Shown: positions 25,485 through 34,700 of the stretch, in pieces
Layout of the letters: the number at the start of each line of letters is the position of its first letter
Position numbering within the stretch: the stretch's first letter is position 1
From: Sulfuritalea sp034376265
GTDB lineage: Bacteria; Pseudomonadota; Gammaproteobacteria; Burkholderiales; Rhodocyclaceae
Reading direction: 5' to 3'
Assembly: GCA_034376265.1 (NCBI GenBank)
Contig: JAXMJU010000179.1
Coordinates: forward strand, 8,050 to 72,049
DNA: 64,000 nt
Position numbers and translations under genes: made by a program
Notes under the pieces: generated by a model
Databases searched by the model: none
What the model saw: the letters and a program-made list of their open reading frames with translations, nothing else
What the model was told of the DNA's origin: nothing

Positions 25485-25511
25485 AAAAACGGCGACTTCG
25501 GTCGCCGTTTT
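25485..25511. terminator. bidirectional terminator
   Basis: AAAACGGCGAC-TTCG-GTCGCCGTTTT, a 7-bp GC stem extended by A-T pairs, between the convergent BI-1 family gene and rlmD. Confidence 0.9.
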
Positions 25512-25526
25512 CCATTCAACGACGGG

Positions 25527-26825
25527 TCATTTCCCGAATAAAGCGATCGACTCCAGATGCGAGGTATGCGGGAACATGTTGGCTATGCCGGCAGCCTGGA
25601 GACCATAGCCTTTTTCGTGTACCAGAACTGCCGCGTCGCGCGCAAGCGTGGCCGGGCTGCAGGATACGTAAACGATGCGGCGCGGGCCGCCTTCTGCGGG
25701 CAGCGCCTTGACCAGTGCTATCGCGCCTTCGCGCGGCGGATCGATCAGCAGTTTGTCGAAGGCGCCCAGCGCGGCAAAGCTTTGCTCGGTCGCCGCGAAC
25801 AGGTTGGCAACGGCAAATTCGCAGCGCGACGCGAGGCCATTGTGGGTCGCGTTTTGCCGGGCTCGGCTGACCAGCGCGGCGCTGCCCTCGACGCCCAGCA
25901 CAGTCGCCCCCATGCGCGCGACAGGCAGGGTGAAGTTGCCCAGACCGCAAAACAGATCCGCAATCCTCTCCCCGCCCTGCGGCTTCAACAGAGCCATGGC
26001 GCGGCGCACCAGCATGCGGTTCACGCCATGATTGACCTGGGTGAATTCGGTCGGATGGAACAGCAACTCGAGGCCGAAGTCGGGCAGTTCGTAGCTCAGC
26101 AAGCTCGCATCGGCCGGATGGAACAGCACCACGGTATCCGGGCCCCCTGCCTGCAAATACCAAATGATCCCGTGCTCGTCGGCAAACTGCCGCAATCGAT
26201 CCAGATCGTCGGACGTCAATGGCTCCAGATGGCGCAACAACAGCACCGTGCGCGAACCGCCCACGGCTACCTCGATCTGCGGCATGCGGTCCGGTTGCGA
26301 CATGCCCTCGACCAGGATCTTGAGCGCAGGGATCAATGCGGATACATTCGGCGGCAAGACGGGGCAGGAATCCATCAACGCCACATAGCTGCTGTGCTTT
26401 TCGCGAAAGCCGATCAGTGCGCCGCCTTTGCTTGCCACGTAGCGCACCGAGAGACGGGCGCGCAGCCGATAGCCCCAGCCGGTGCCAGCAATCGGCGGCA
26501 GGAGTTGTTCGGGCTTGAGGCGGGCGATATGCCAGAGGGCATCTTCCAGCACGCGCTGCTTGGCGGCGGTTTGGCCGGCCAGATGCAGGTGCTGCATCGA
26601 GCAGCCACCGCAGGTGCCGAAGTGCGGACAAGGCGGCGCCACCCGCTGGCTCGATCCGTGCAAGACGCGCAGGACATGAGCCTTTTCGTAACTCGGTTTG
26701 CGCCGGTAACTGGCGTAGTCGACCGCTTCGCCGGGTAGTGCGCCTTCGATGAAAATCGCCTTGCCATCAACGTGCGCGACGCCGCGTCCTTCGTGATCCA
26801 GGGATTCGATATCTGCTAGCGGCAT
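25527..26825 (-). CDS. rlmD: 23S rRNA (uracil-1939-C5)-methyltransferase
   Basis: A 432-residue RumA/TrmA-type enzyme methylating U1939 of 23S rRNA with SAM. Visible parts are an N-terminal TRAM domain (IESLDHEGRGVAHVDGKAIFIEGALPGE) and the [4Fe-4S] motif CPHFGTCGGC with a later Cys (SCPVLPP). The SAM domain has ADLFCGLGNFTLP, and the catalytic Cys is in VSCSPATLARD with the general base Glu in HTSHLESIALF. Length and motif order are standard. Monocistronic, with a TATAAT-containing palindrome (ATTATAAT) upstream near 26863. Confidence 0.96.
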   Translation of the reverse strand: MPLADIESLDHEGRGVAHVDGKAIFIEGALPGEAVDYASYRRKPSYEKAHVLRVLHGSSQRVAPPCPHFGTCGGCSMQHLHLAGQTAAKQRVLEDALWHIARLKPEQLLPPIAGTGWGYRLRARLSVRYVASKGGALIGFREKHSSYVALMDSCPVLPPNVSALIPALKILVEGMSQPDRMPQIEVAVGGSRTVLLLRHLEPLTSDDLDRLRQFADEHGIIWYLQAGGPDTVVLFHPADASLLSYELPDFGLELLFHPTEFTQVNHGVNRMLVRRAMALLKPQGGERIADLFCGLGNFTLPVARMGATVLGVEGSAALVSRARQNATHNGLASRCEFAVANLFAATEQSFAALGAFDKLLIDPPREGAIALVKALPAEGGPRRIVYVSCSPATLARDAAVLVHEKGYGLQAAGIANMFPHTSHLESIALFGK

Positions 26826-26989
26826 GATGAAGTCGGAGCCTGTTCAGCAAAAGGGGGCGATTATAATCGGCGCCTGAATCCTGGTCTTGTCGCTTTGCCC
26901 GGCAGGAAGATGCCCGTGTCTGCCACCGCAACCCGCGACAGTCCAGGGCATTCCGAAATCGGCGATCAGGAGATTCGAGCAGCTTCGTC

Positions 26990-27472
26990 ATGGTTCCCAA
27001 CTATCAATTGCTGACCAGCGAAGCCGATTACCGCCAGGCCTGCGATACGATTCTGACCAGGGCGGAACGTGAAATCCTGATTTTCGACCGCGATCTTGTT
27101 GCTTTGAAGTTCGAAGACACGGCACGTCTTGCGGCGTTGACGGATTTTCTGCGAGGCGGCGGCATACACGGGATACGCATGGTGCTGCACGATCCTGGTC
27201 CGCTGGAGCGTAATTTGCCACGCCTGACGCGACTCATTTCCCGTTTTTCGCATGTAATCGACGTGCGTCAGAGCCCGGACAACCTTCGCCACCTGGCCGA
27301 CACCCACATACTGGCGGACGAAAGCCATGGCGTCCGCCGGTTTCACGCCGATCAACCGCGTAGCGCGTTGATCCTCGACGCCCCCACCTACATCAATCCC
27401 TGGCGGCAACGCTTCGAGGAACTTTGGGAACTGTCCCATCCCTGCCTGCAGATCAATACGACCGGCCTTTGA
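26990..27472 (+). CDS. conserved hypothetical protein, PLD-like fold possible
   Basis: A 160-residue protein without export signal or membrane segment. The pattern LLTSEADYRQACDTILTRAEREILIF, a basic HDPGPLERNLPRLTRLISR region and LADESHGVRRFHADQPRSALIL recall phospholipase-D-like folds, but the HxK motif is absent, so no catalytic role is claimed. It is divergent from rlmD. The start is assigned to the first ATG of the frame; no clear Shine-Dalgarno is present. Confidence 0.7.
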   Translation: MVPNYQLLTSEADYRQACDTILTRAEREILIFDRDLVALKFEDTARLAALTDFLRGGGIHGIRMVLHDPGPLERNLPRLTRLISRFSHVIDVRQSPDNLRHLADTHILADESHGVRRFHADQPRSALILDAPTYINPWRQRFEELWELSHPCLQINTTGL

Positions 27473-27498
27473 GAGGACAAATTAATATTTCGCAGATT

Positions 27499-27521
27499 CC
27501 AGCAATTCTCAATTCAAAATC
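27499..27521 (+). repeat. IS left terminal inverted repeat
   Basis: Begins CCAGCAATTCTCAATT and continues CAAAATC; 21 of 23 positions match the inverted right end. Confidence 0.85.
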
Positions 27522-27635
27522 TGACTTTGCAAGACGGCGAGGAAGGCAGTGAACGTCGTGCATTACGCCAGAGAATAGGGGCGGCAATCGCTCTCTGTTC
27601 CGTGATGACAAAATAGTGCTTGTAAACAGTTTGTT

Positions 27636-28484
27636 ATGATGTTAACGTCGCTCTGTCGGCCGTTCGACAGATCACGAGTTACCGCTATCAGTCCAGCTGT
27701 TCGCCCACCCTCTGCGCCATTGAGCGCCGCGATTCTGATTCAGCGGATTGGTGCGGTTTTTTCAGGTCTGCCGGACACGCGAGGTAAGAGCAACAACCAG
27801 CGCTATGTCATGCAAGATGCGGCGCTGTCTGCCTTCTCGATATTCATTACCCAAAGCCCGTCGTTCCTCGACAGCCAGGTGCGAATGCAAAAGCAGCAGG
27901 GCAAGAACAACGCCGCATCGCTCTTTGGGGTCCATGAGATTCCCAGCGACAACCAGATTCGTAATGTGCTTGATCCGGTGCCGCCGGAAACGCTGTTCCC
28001 GCTCATGGCCACAATCAGCGACGAGCTGTACCGTGATGGCTATCTCGACGACTTCCGCTCGATCAACGGCACTATGCGGCATGGGGCGTCACTTATCTGG
28101 GCGACGATCTGTATTGCCACCAGCGGCATTGCGAGCGGGTGCTTGGACAACACGCCAACTTCCTGTTTACCTGCAAGGAAGATCGAGAACGAGAATAACA
28201 ACACGCTCAAAACCAAGGGCTACCACTTCGAACACAACTTCGGCCATGGCAAGCAGCATCTGTCGAACTTGTTTGCGACCATGATCCTGCTGGCCTTCCT
28301 GGTTCACACCACACTTGACTGAATCGATGCACCCTACCGCGCCGTTCGCGACTCGCTCCCGTCTCGACGGACATTCTTCGAGCATTTGCGCGCCTTGATC
28401 CACTACTTGCCGTTCAATGATTGGAATCATCGGATGCAGTTCATGATCAAACGCCCCAACCCCGAGCCGCGCGACACCGGCTAG
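27636..28484 (+). pseudogene. transposase remnant (DDE type)
   Basis: The N-terminal part (SLFGVHEIPSDNQIRNVLDP) and the C-terminal parts (KGYHFEHNFGHGKQHLSNLF, then FFEHLRALIHYLPFNDW) are typical of one IS transposase family and lie in one frame. The central catalytic region is mostly deleted: after DDFRSINGT the sequence jumps to GVTYLGDDLYCHQRHCERVL in another frame, then shifts back before NNTLKTKGYH. A TGA at 28320-28322 separates HTTLD from IDAPYRAVRDSL. It cannot make active transposase. I do not assign an IS family by name. Confidence 0.88.
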
Positions 28485-28529
28485 ACGACCCCCACCATCA
28501 CCCAGTTACATCCATCCATACTTCAACCT

Positions 28530-28552
28530 GATTTAAAATTGAGAATTGCTGG
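28530..28552 (-). repeat. IS right terminal inverted repeat
   Basis: The reverse complement begins CCAGCAATTCTCAATT and continues TTAAATC. The TAA within it is the stop codon of the Sel1-repeat gene. Confidence 0.85.
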
Positions 28553-29750
28553 CTGCAGGTGCCTTCTCGGCGGATGCATCCGGCGCCGGCGGGCTCTGCC
28601 GATCGAGCCATTCGAGTACCTGCCTGGCCTGGGCAACGCCATTGGCTTCGGCCTGAACAAGCAAGGCACGCGCCTTTGCAGGATCCTTCCGGTCGCCGAC
28701 CCCGACGGCCCAAAGGCGGCCCGCGTTGAACTGGGCCGACCCCAGCCCGCGTGCCGCCGCACGTTCATACCAGGTCAAGGCTTCATCCAGATTCGCAGTC
28801 GTGCCACGGCCCATTTCATGAATTTCGCCGAGGTTGTTCTGCGCATCGGCATCCCCCTGCTCCGCTGCCAGTTTGTACAAGCGTGTTGCCCTGGACACAT
28901 CGACGGGCCCTCCTTGACCGTTCATCAGCAGGTAGGCCAGCAGAGTTTGGGCGCGGGACCGGCCCTGGCTGGCAGATTGGGCCAAGTAAGCCCTGGCACA
29001 GGCAAAGTCCTTCTCTTTGGCCCCGAACTCGCCCAGGCAGCGACGTCCCATCCATTCCTGCGCGGTCGCATGTCCTCTCCCGGCGGCACGGTCCATTAGC
29101 ACCCAGGCCTTGTCGGACGAGGTTTCCATCAGGCATTGGGCCGCGTGCCAGGCGGCTGGCGCGAACTGCTCCGCCGCCGCAAGAAATTCGGTGCAGGATT
29201 TTTCCGCATCCTTCTGCAACAGGATGCCGCGGCCCAGAAGAAAGCCACTGGCCTGACTGGCCCGCAGATCGCCTTTCTGCGACATTTTCTGTATGCGCCA
29301 ACCCGTGTCATGCAGATCCTCGCGGAGTTTCCGCGACAGACGCTCGGCTTTGATCGAATTGCCCACCGCCTCCGCATCCAACAACAAGTCGATGAGTGCC
29401 ACCGCAGCGCGCGCGAGGCGCACTCGTGCCCCGACATCGCGCGGGTTGGCGGCCAGAATCCGGCGCGAGACGGCGACCTCGGCATCCAGACTGCTTTCGT
29501 CCGGCGGGTAGAAACCGGAGGTACGTACGGAACTTATGGTGTGACTCGTCTGGGTCGCCTTGGACTTGGACTTGGACTTGGATTTCGCCTTGGATTTCGC
29601 CTTGGCCTTGAGCTTGGCCTTGGCTTTGGCGCTAGTGGTGACGCCAGGCTTGGCGTCTGCCTTGGCCTTGGTCGACACGGCAGAGTGCGCGGGTGCAAGC
29701 ACCAGCCAGAACGTCAGAATAAAACAGATTAACTTTGCGATCGCCGTCAT
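28533..29750 (-). CDS. secreted Sel1-repeat protein with Lys-rich N-terminal region
   Basis: A 405-residue protein: signal peptide (1-25, LAPAHS), then a low-complexity tract of alternating Lys with Ala/Ser (about 27-60). A helical region follows, then at least three Sel1/TPR-like repeats (AWVLMDRAAGRGHATAQEWMG, ATRLYKLAAEQGDADAQNNLG, ALTWYERAAARGLGSAQFNAG). Sel1 proteins scaffold complexes in the envelope. The last residues (SNSQF) and the stop codon lie in the terminal repeat of the adjacent IS, so the original C-terminus was probably replaced. ATG 29750 was chosen for the signal peptide. It follows the WecA-like gene by 17 nt. Confidence 0.82.
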   Translation of the reverse strand: MTAIAKLICFILTFWLVLAPAHSAVSTKAKADAKPGVTTSAKAKAKLKAKAKSKAKSKSKSKSKATQTSHTISSVRTSGFYPPDESSLDAEVAVSRRILAANPRDVGARVRLARAAVALIDLLLDAEAVGNSIKAERLSRKLREDLHDTGWRIQKMSQKGDLRASQASGFLLGRGILLQKDAEKSCTEFLAAAEQFAPAAWHAAQCLMETSSDKAWVLMDRAAGRGHATAQEWMGRRCLGEFGAKEKDFACARAYLAQSASQGRSRAQTLLAYLLMNGQGGPVDVSRATRLYKLAAEQGDADAQNNLGEIHEMGRGTTANLDEALTWYERAAARGLGSAQFNAGRLWAVGVGDRKDPAKARALLVQAEANGVAQARQVLEWLDRQSPPAPDASAEKAPAASNSQF

Positions 29751-29767
29751 GCCAGGCCGGAGCCGGA

Positions 29768-30850
29768 TCACACAGAGAGGGGCCGAATCAGGCGCCGGGT
29801 GATCGCCTGCAGGCCTTTCGGGTTCGCCAGTCCGACCACATAGCTGCCCCAGAGCCCGAGGAATCCGAAAAACATCACGGCTTCCGGAGCGCCATAACGT
29901 TCGGCCGCGATACCGATCGTGCCAAACATCAGTGAAAAGCCCATCTTGATCGCCACCACTTGATTCACCGAATAACCCGCCTTCAGCAGGATGTGGTGCA
30001 TGTGCTGTTGATCCGCGTGAAAGGGACTTTTCCGTTGGGACAAGCGCAGCAGCATGACGCTGCCCATTTCGAGCAGCGGTACCGCCAGAATCCATACGGC
30101 AGTAATCGGATTGATTGCCGATGCAGGTGATCCGGCGAGCTTGACGGAATACCAGGCCAGCAGCATCCCGATCACCATGCCGCCGGTATCGCCCATGAAG
30201 ACCAGCGCCTTGCGGCGTCCGGCCAGCCTGACATTGAGCGACAGGAAGCCGAGAATCGTTCCGGCAAACAGCAACAGCTCGAACAACATCCCCGTCGCAT
30301 CTCCGGTCGCTGCCAGGAATGCCAGGAACATGACCGGAACCAGGGAGACACTGCCGGCAAGCCCATCCAGGCCGTCGATCATGTTGATCGCGTTCATAAC
30401 GCCGACGAATGCGATGATCGTGACCAGCAGCGACCATTTGCCCAGATCGATGGCGCCGAGCCCCGCCAGGTCCCCAAGGTTCGTCACCCAGACCGATGTG
30501 CCGGAAACGATCACAACTGCACCCAGGGCCTGGGCCACGAATTTGGCGCGGTGGCTGAGTTCGTGCGCATCGTCAGCCACGCCGATGGCCGTAACCAGCA
30601 GCAAGGCAATCAGCAGGCTCCAGCTTTCGAAGGGCACGCGGCCGACCGCGACTTGAAGCACGATCAGCGTCAGCAACATGGCCAGTCCGCCCACCAGCGG
30701 GGTCGGATGGTCATGCACCTTGCGATGTCCCGGGTGATCGATCAGGCCCCAGCGCGCGGCCGGAACCATCAGTGCACGGGTCAACCCAGCCGCCAAAACC
30801 GGTGCCAGCACAACCGCGAGCCACTTTCCCTGTGCCAGGAAATCGAGCAT
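29768..30850 (-). CDS. undecaprenyl-phosphate sugar-1-phosphate transferase (WecA/TagO/MraY superfamily)
   Basis: A 360-residue integral membrane protein with about eleven hydrophobic segments. It has the superfamily motifs DHPGHRKVHDHPTPLVGG, AIGVADDAHELSHR (Asp pair for metal), NAINMIDGLDGLAG and FMGDTGGM, plus the WecA-type histidine motif HADQQHMHHILL. It transfers a UDP-sugar phosphate, usually GlcNAc-1-P, to the lipid carrier and starts O-antigen or exopolysaccharide synthesis. AGGGG four bases before ATG 30850 decides the start. The neighbour Sel1 gene is probably co-transcribed. Confidence 0.9.
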   Translation of the reverse strand: MLDFLAQGKWLAVVLAPVLAAGLTRALMVPAARWGLIDHPGHRKVHDHPTPLVGGLAMLLTLIVLQVAVGRVPFESWSLLIALLLVTAIGVADDAHELSHRAKFVAQALGAVVIVSGTSVWVTNLGDLAGLGAIDLGKWSLLVTIIAFVGVMNAINMIDGLDGLAGSVSLVPVMFLAFLAATGDATGMLFELLLFAGTILGFLSLNVRLAGRRKALVFMGDTGGMVIGMLLAWYSVKLAGSPASAINPITAVWILAVPLLEMGSVMLLRLSQRKSPFHADQQHMHHILLKAGYSVNQVVAIKMGFSLMFGTIGIAAERYGAPEAVMFFGFLGLWGSYVVGLANPKGLQAITRRLIRPLSV

Positions 30851-31182
30851 GTCACCCCTTATCAAACCTATCGGTTACCGGAAGCGGTAGGCATCGAGTC
30901 GGGGCCGCTCGGAGCTCCCAACCGGCTGCAACCCAATTCAATTATTCTAGCCCAAAGCGCGGGCGCCCGATTCAAGTCTGCCTGTGCGGCGGCGGGCCGT
31001 GCACCCACCACTCGGCCATGCGCCGAACGAGGCCGCCGTGCCGGATGTCTGGTTGGATTTCTCCGGCGATCGTTCCATCCCGCGCCGCGCCGGACAGATA
31101 CTAATCGACAAGCAGGCGTTCCGCGATCAGGAAGTTCGCGACGCGCGGTGCTCCAAGCAGACAGCTAATACCAAAGGAGTAG

Positions 31183-31521
31183 ATGTCGGCAAGTTCGCCG
31201 GTGCGGGTCACAAGCAGGTCGCGCTGGAACAGATGGAATTGTCGCGACTGCGGGCGGCGCTCCGCGCGTAGACTGCTGCGTCCGCAGCAAGCGACGGAAG
31301 CAGCGGCGCCGGCCCGGCTTCCGATAGTCGGGTTGCCCCCCAGCGCCCTCAAGTGCAACCGCGAAATCTGCATTACCGCCGGAATGGATCACTACCTCGT
31401 CAAACCTTTCAGCGCGACACGCAATCTCGGCCGGCGCATGGCTGCGATCCGGCAGGAATATGCGGCGGTGCAGTTGGCTGTCGAGGCGGCGCGCTCCGGT
31501 GGTGAAGGGACGTCGGCCTGA
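31183..31521 (+). pseudogene. decayed response-regulator receiver domain
   Basis: Translation of the last part gives LPIVGLPPSALKCNREICITAGMDHYLVKPFS, clearly the beta4-beta5 end of a CheY-like receiver as in hybrid sensor kinases (PIVALTA...AGMDDYLxKPF). The phosphoacceptor half is absent, and upstream sequence shows stops and no recognisable frame. No intact partner is nearby. The 5' boundary is arbitrary; nothing convincing is seen in 30851-31182. Confidence 0.5.
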
Positions 31522-31542
31522 ACGAGCTTCGTCGCGCCGAAT

Positions 31543-32304
31543 TCAGCCCCCGCTTCCCGGCGGCTGCGGACGCAGCAGATTCATGAAGTCTCCCGGTACC
31601 GGGAAGACGACGGTGTTGGTTTTGTCGCCGGCGATGCCAGCGAGCGTCTGCAAATAGCGCAGCTGCATGGCCTGCGGTTGTCGGGCGAGAATTTCCGCCG
31701 CTGCCAGCAACTTCTCCGCGGCCTGCAATTCGCCTTCCGCATGGATGACCTTGGCACGCCGCTCACGCTCCGCCTCTGCCTGCTTGGCGATGGCGCGTAC
31801 CATGGACTCGTCGATGTCCACGTGCTTGATCTCGACATTGGAGACCTTGATGCCCCAGGCGTCGGTCTGCGTGTCCAGGGCCTGCTGGATATCGATGTTG
31901 AGGGTCTCGCGCTCGGCCAGCATCTGGTCCAGCTCGTGCTTGCCCAGCACCGAACGCAGGGTGGTCTGCGCGAGCTGGCTGGTGGCGTTCAGGTAGTCTT
32001 CCACCTGCAGGATGGACTTGGCCGGATCGATGACGCGGAAATACACCACCGCATTGACCTTTACCGATACATTGTCGCGCGAGATCACATCCTGGCTGGG
32101 CACGTCGAACACCACGGTGCGCAGGTCCACCCGCACCATCTGCTGTACGCCGGGAATCACCAGCACCAGGCCCGGCCCCTTGACTTTCCAGAAGCGTCCG
32201 AGCATGAACACGATGCCGCGCTGGTATTCGCGCAGTATGCGAAAGCTGGAGGCGACCAGCGCCGCCGCAGCCAACAAGGCCGTCAGGCCACCGATTTCAA
32301 ACAT
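31543..32304 (-). CDS. slipin/stomatin-like SPFH protein
   Basis: A 253-residue membrane-anchored protein: N-terminal hydrophobic segment (about 5-22), then an SPFH/PHB domain (REYQRGIVFMLGRF, GPGLVLVIPGVQQMVRVDLR, VKVNAVVYFRVIDP) and a coiled region (AEAERERRAKVIHAEGELQAAEKLL) that drives oligomerisation. Bacterial slipins cluster membrane microdomains and are typically encoded with an NfeD protease, as here, where the genes overlap by 8 nt. It is likely the scaffold or substrate of that protease. Confidence 0.94.
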   Translation of the reverse strand: MFEIGGLTALLAAAALVASSFRILREYQRGIVFMLGRFWKVKGPGLVLVIPGVQQMVRVDLRTVVFDVPSQDVISRDNVSVKVNAVVYFRVIDPAKSILQVEDYLNATSQLAQTTLRSVLGKHELDQMLAERETLNIDIQQALDTQTDAWGIKVSNVEIKHVDIDESMVRAIAKQAEAERERRAKVIHAEGELQAAEKLLAAAEILARQPQAMQLRYLQTLAGIAGDKTNTVVFPVPGDFMNLLRPQPPGSGG

Positions 32305-33649
32305 GTTCGCTCTCCTTGCTCCGTGAGTCGATCGGCTCCACGTCCAGGGTCAGACCGTGTCGCGCCCCGACTCTTACCCTTGTCCCGCGCGCCAACGCAA
32401 CGCGACTGCGTACCCGCCATCGCTCGCCGTGCACGCGCGCCCAACCTCCGCTTTCCCCAGGTTCGATGTCTTCCAGAACCTCGCCCTCGCTGCCCGCCAT
32501 TGCCTCGGTGCCGGTCAGCACCGGCCGCCCGCGCGCGCGCAGCACCATGCCGCCGACGCCTATGCTGAGCAGGGCGGAAACCCCCGCCAGCGGCGCGATC
32601 AACATCCAGGAAACGCCAAATCCCGGCAGGTCGGTGTCGATCAGCATCACCGAGCCGAGCACAAACGCAACGATGCCGCCCAGGCCCAGCACGCCGAAGC
32701 TGGGCAGAAATGCCTCCGTCAGCATCATTGCGACGCCGAGTATGATCAACGCCAAACCGACGTAGCTGACAGGCATCAATTGCAGTGCGAACAGGGCCAG
32801 CAACAGGCAGATGCCGCCGACCACGCCGGGGAACAGCATGCCGGGGTTCATGAATTCATAAATCAAGCCGTAGATACCCAGCAACAACAAAACGTAGGCG
32901 ATGCTGGGGTCGCCGATCACGGCGAGCAGGCGGCTGCGCCAATCGGGTTCGACGCGGGTGACGGCAAGCGCGACGGTATCCAGCGTGATCTCCCCAGTGG
33001 CCAGCTTTATCTTGCGGCCATGAACCTGCTTCAGCAGGTCGCCGAGGTCGGCCGCTACCACATCCACCACCTTCTGCTTCAGCGCCGCATCGGCCGAAAG
33101 GCTCACCCCCTCGCGCACCGCGCGTTCCGCCCAGTCCACGTTGCGTCCGCGCAATTCGGCCAGGCCCCGGATGTAGGCGCTGGCGTCATTGACCGCTTTC
33201 TTGGTCCTGGCATCCTGCGGCGGCGTAGCCGCGGGTTTCTCTCCTTTCTTCTCCGGCACGCCGCCGGGTGCGCTCCCCGGCATCAGTTCCACCGGCGTCG
33301 CCGCACCCAGGTTGGTGGCAGGAGCCATGGCGGCGATATGACTGGCATAAAGAATGTAGGTGCCGGCGCTGGCAGCGCGTGCACCCTGAGGCGCGACGTA
33401 AGTCGCCACCGGCACGCGGGAGGCAAGGATCGCCTTGATGATGTCGCGCATCGAGGTGTCCAGGCCCCCGGGCGTGTCCAGCTCGATCACCACCAGTTTG
33501 GCCTCCGCTGCGATGGCTTTTTCGATGCCGCGCGCCACAAAATCGGCGCTGGCGGGCCCGATGGCGCCCCGCACCGACAGTACGTGGACAGAGGCTGCCC
33601 ATGAAGACGATGCAAACCAGAGGCCAAGGAGAAACAGCAACAGACGCAT
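32297..33649 (-). CDS. NfeD-type membrane serine protease (ClpP-like)
   Basis: A 450-residue protein: signal peptide (about 1-18), a periplasmic ClpP-class serine protease domain (SVRGAIGPASADFVARGIEKA, ELDTPGGLDTSMRDI, GARAASAGTYILYASHIAAMAPATNLGAA with the catalytic Ser in ASAGT), four or five membrane helices, and a C-terminal OB-fold NfeD domain. Homologues cleave stomatin-like proteins. GGGAGG four bases before ATG 33649 decides the start. It is the first gene of the nfeD-slipin operon. Confidence 0.93.
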   Translation of the reverse strand: MRLLLFLLGLWFASSSWAASVHVLSVRGAIGPASADFVARGIEKAIAAEAKLVVIELDTPGGLDTSMRDIIKAILASRVPVATYVAPQGARAASAGTYILYASHIAAMAPATNLGAATPVELMPGSAPGGVPEKKGEKPAATPPQDARTKKAVNDASAYIRGLAELRGRNVDWAERAVREGVSLSADAALKQKVVDVVAADLGDLLKQVHGRKIKLATGEITLDTVALAVTRVEPDWRSRLLAVIGDPSIAYVLLLLGIYGLIYEFMNPGMLFPGVVGGICLLLALFALQLMPVSYVGLALIILGVAMMLTEAFLPSFGVLGLGGIVAFVLGSVMLIDTDLPGFGVSWMLIAPLAGVSALLSIGVGGMVLRARGRPVLTGTEAMAGSEGEVLEDIEPGESGGWARVHGERWRVRSRVALARGTRVRVGARHGLTLDVEPIDSRSKESEHV

Positions 33650-33892
33650 GGCACCTCCCATTGACTCGGGCCGCTGCTCCGGCAGGCCACCAAGCCAAGC
33701 CAAACACTGGACTGATTGAGGAATGTCGCCAACCAGGGAGTTTTGTCCCTGTCAATTTTTGATCTTAGCCTTAACGCCAAAAGTGACAAGTTCACCGCGA
33801 TGCAGACGAACGCTATGTTCCCGTCCCGCGGGATGAAACCAAGCCGCTTGGCCTTGCGCCTGCTTTTCCATGCGCCCGACGGGGCGCGTCTA

Positions 33893-34399
33893 TCAGTTGA
33901 GCCCGTCGGGGCCGGATGAGAAGTAGCGCGGGTCGTCCGGCGTGCTTTGGGTCCCGCTCACGACACCCTGTGGATTGAAATGCACACTAAACGCATAGTC
34001 ATACCTGCTCGTCTCGTCGAAATAGCGGTAGTCCCAGACCTGCTCGTTCCTGCGCTCGAAGTAGAGTTCGCGTGCCGGTGCGCCCAGCAACTGGCGCACC
34101 TCCTCACGCGTCATGGTCCCGGAACGGATGCCGGCGAAGGTCTCCATATTCAGCACCTGGCGGATTTCGCGCAGGCGGCCATCGCTGCCCAGGCGCGCCA
34201 TGTAGGTGTGCAGGCCTTGCGGTCCGCGCGGATATTCCCAAGTGGCGCCGCCGTCGGCTTCGTGCCAGATCGTGCCTGGTTCGCCCATGGCCGCGCGGAC
34301 TTCGTCACCGCTGGCTCCGGGTCGCAATCCGGCGCCGTCATAGCCTGCGCACGCCGAGAGCGTCAGGCAAAAACCGTAAGCAATCCATTTCTTGCTCAT
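33893..34399 (-). CDS. BamE/SmpA-like outer-membrane lipoprotein
   Basis: A 168-residue lipoprotein with lipobox LSAC (near residue 16) followed by two SmpA/OmlA-like repeats: RPGASGDEVRAAMGEPGTIWHE and RSGTMTREEVRQLLGAPAREL. WEYPRGPQG and VWDYRYFDET follow in equivalent places. Tandem BamE-like folds suggest envelope assembly or lipoprotein-linked functions, but it is not canonical BamE. GGAGG seven bases before ATG 34399 decides the start; the longer frame is not used. Confidence 0.85.
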   Translation of the reverse strand: MSKKWIAYGFCLTLSACAGYDGAGLRPGASGDEVRAAMGEPGTIWHEADGGATWEYPRGPQGLHTYMARLGSDGRLREIRQVLNMETFAGIRSGTMTREEVRQLLGAPARELYFERRNEQVWDYRYFDETSRYDYAFSVHFNPQGVVSGTQSTPDDPRYFSSGPDGLN

Positions 34400-34700
34400 G
34401 ATCGTTCCTCCACGCCGACCACCATTCGACCGGCGGCGAACGCGGCGAGTTCCCATGGGCCTTGCCGTGGCCGCGTGGCGGAACAACCGAGGACGCCTGT
34501 GGCGCCTGCCGACAAGGCGACGGCCGACGGAATATCTTCACGGCAAACAAGCCGCAGGATCGACACAATATTGTCGCTACTGCCCGAACCGGATGGGGGC
34601 AGTATGAAGCCTGCTTTGGGATATTCCGAAGAATCCGGACCAAGCGGCCATGACTCTCATGTGATGACTGTAGGCGACAGTCGTATGCGATTGAATCCGT
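34400..34700. other. intergenic region without recognised feature
   Basis: About 300 bases between the lipoprotein gene and tRNA-Pro. Short open frames exist on both strands, but none has a ribosome site or a recognisable domain. Promoters for either gene probably lie here; I cannot place them. Confidence 0.5.

Larger units (their letters stand above)
27499..28552 (+). mobile_element. decayed insertion sequence with both terminal inverted repeats
   Basis: A 1054-bp element bounded by 23-base terminal inverted repeats matching at 21 positions. It carries remnants of a DDE-type transposase on the plus strand with an internal deletion, frame changes and a stop. No target-site duplication is obvious, and the right end lies in the 3' end of the Sel1-repeat gene. 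Confidence 0.8.

Noticed and set aside
27490..28560. Flanking target-site duplication of the IS
   Set aside because: No matching direct repeat of useful length is seen outside the terminal repeats.
28533..30437. A 634-residue frame extending the Sel1 protein upstream
   Set aside because: The extension is Arg-rich shadow sequence over the WecA-like gene; the signal peptide beginning at 29750 fixes the real start.
31101..31373. Reverse-strand frame containing DIYSFG, recalling a protein kinase
   Set aside because: No other kinase motif is present, there is no start context, and it overlaps the decayed receiver domain.
33860..33892. Hairpin GCGCCC-GACG-GGGCGC as terminator of the BamE-like gene
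   Set aside because: No T-run follows on the minus strand, so termination is not supported.
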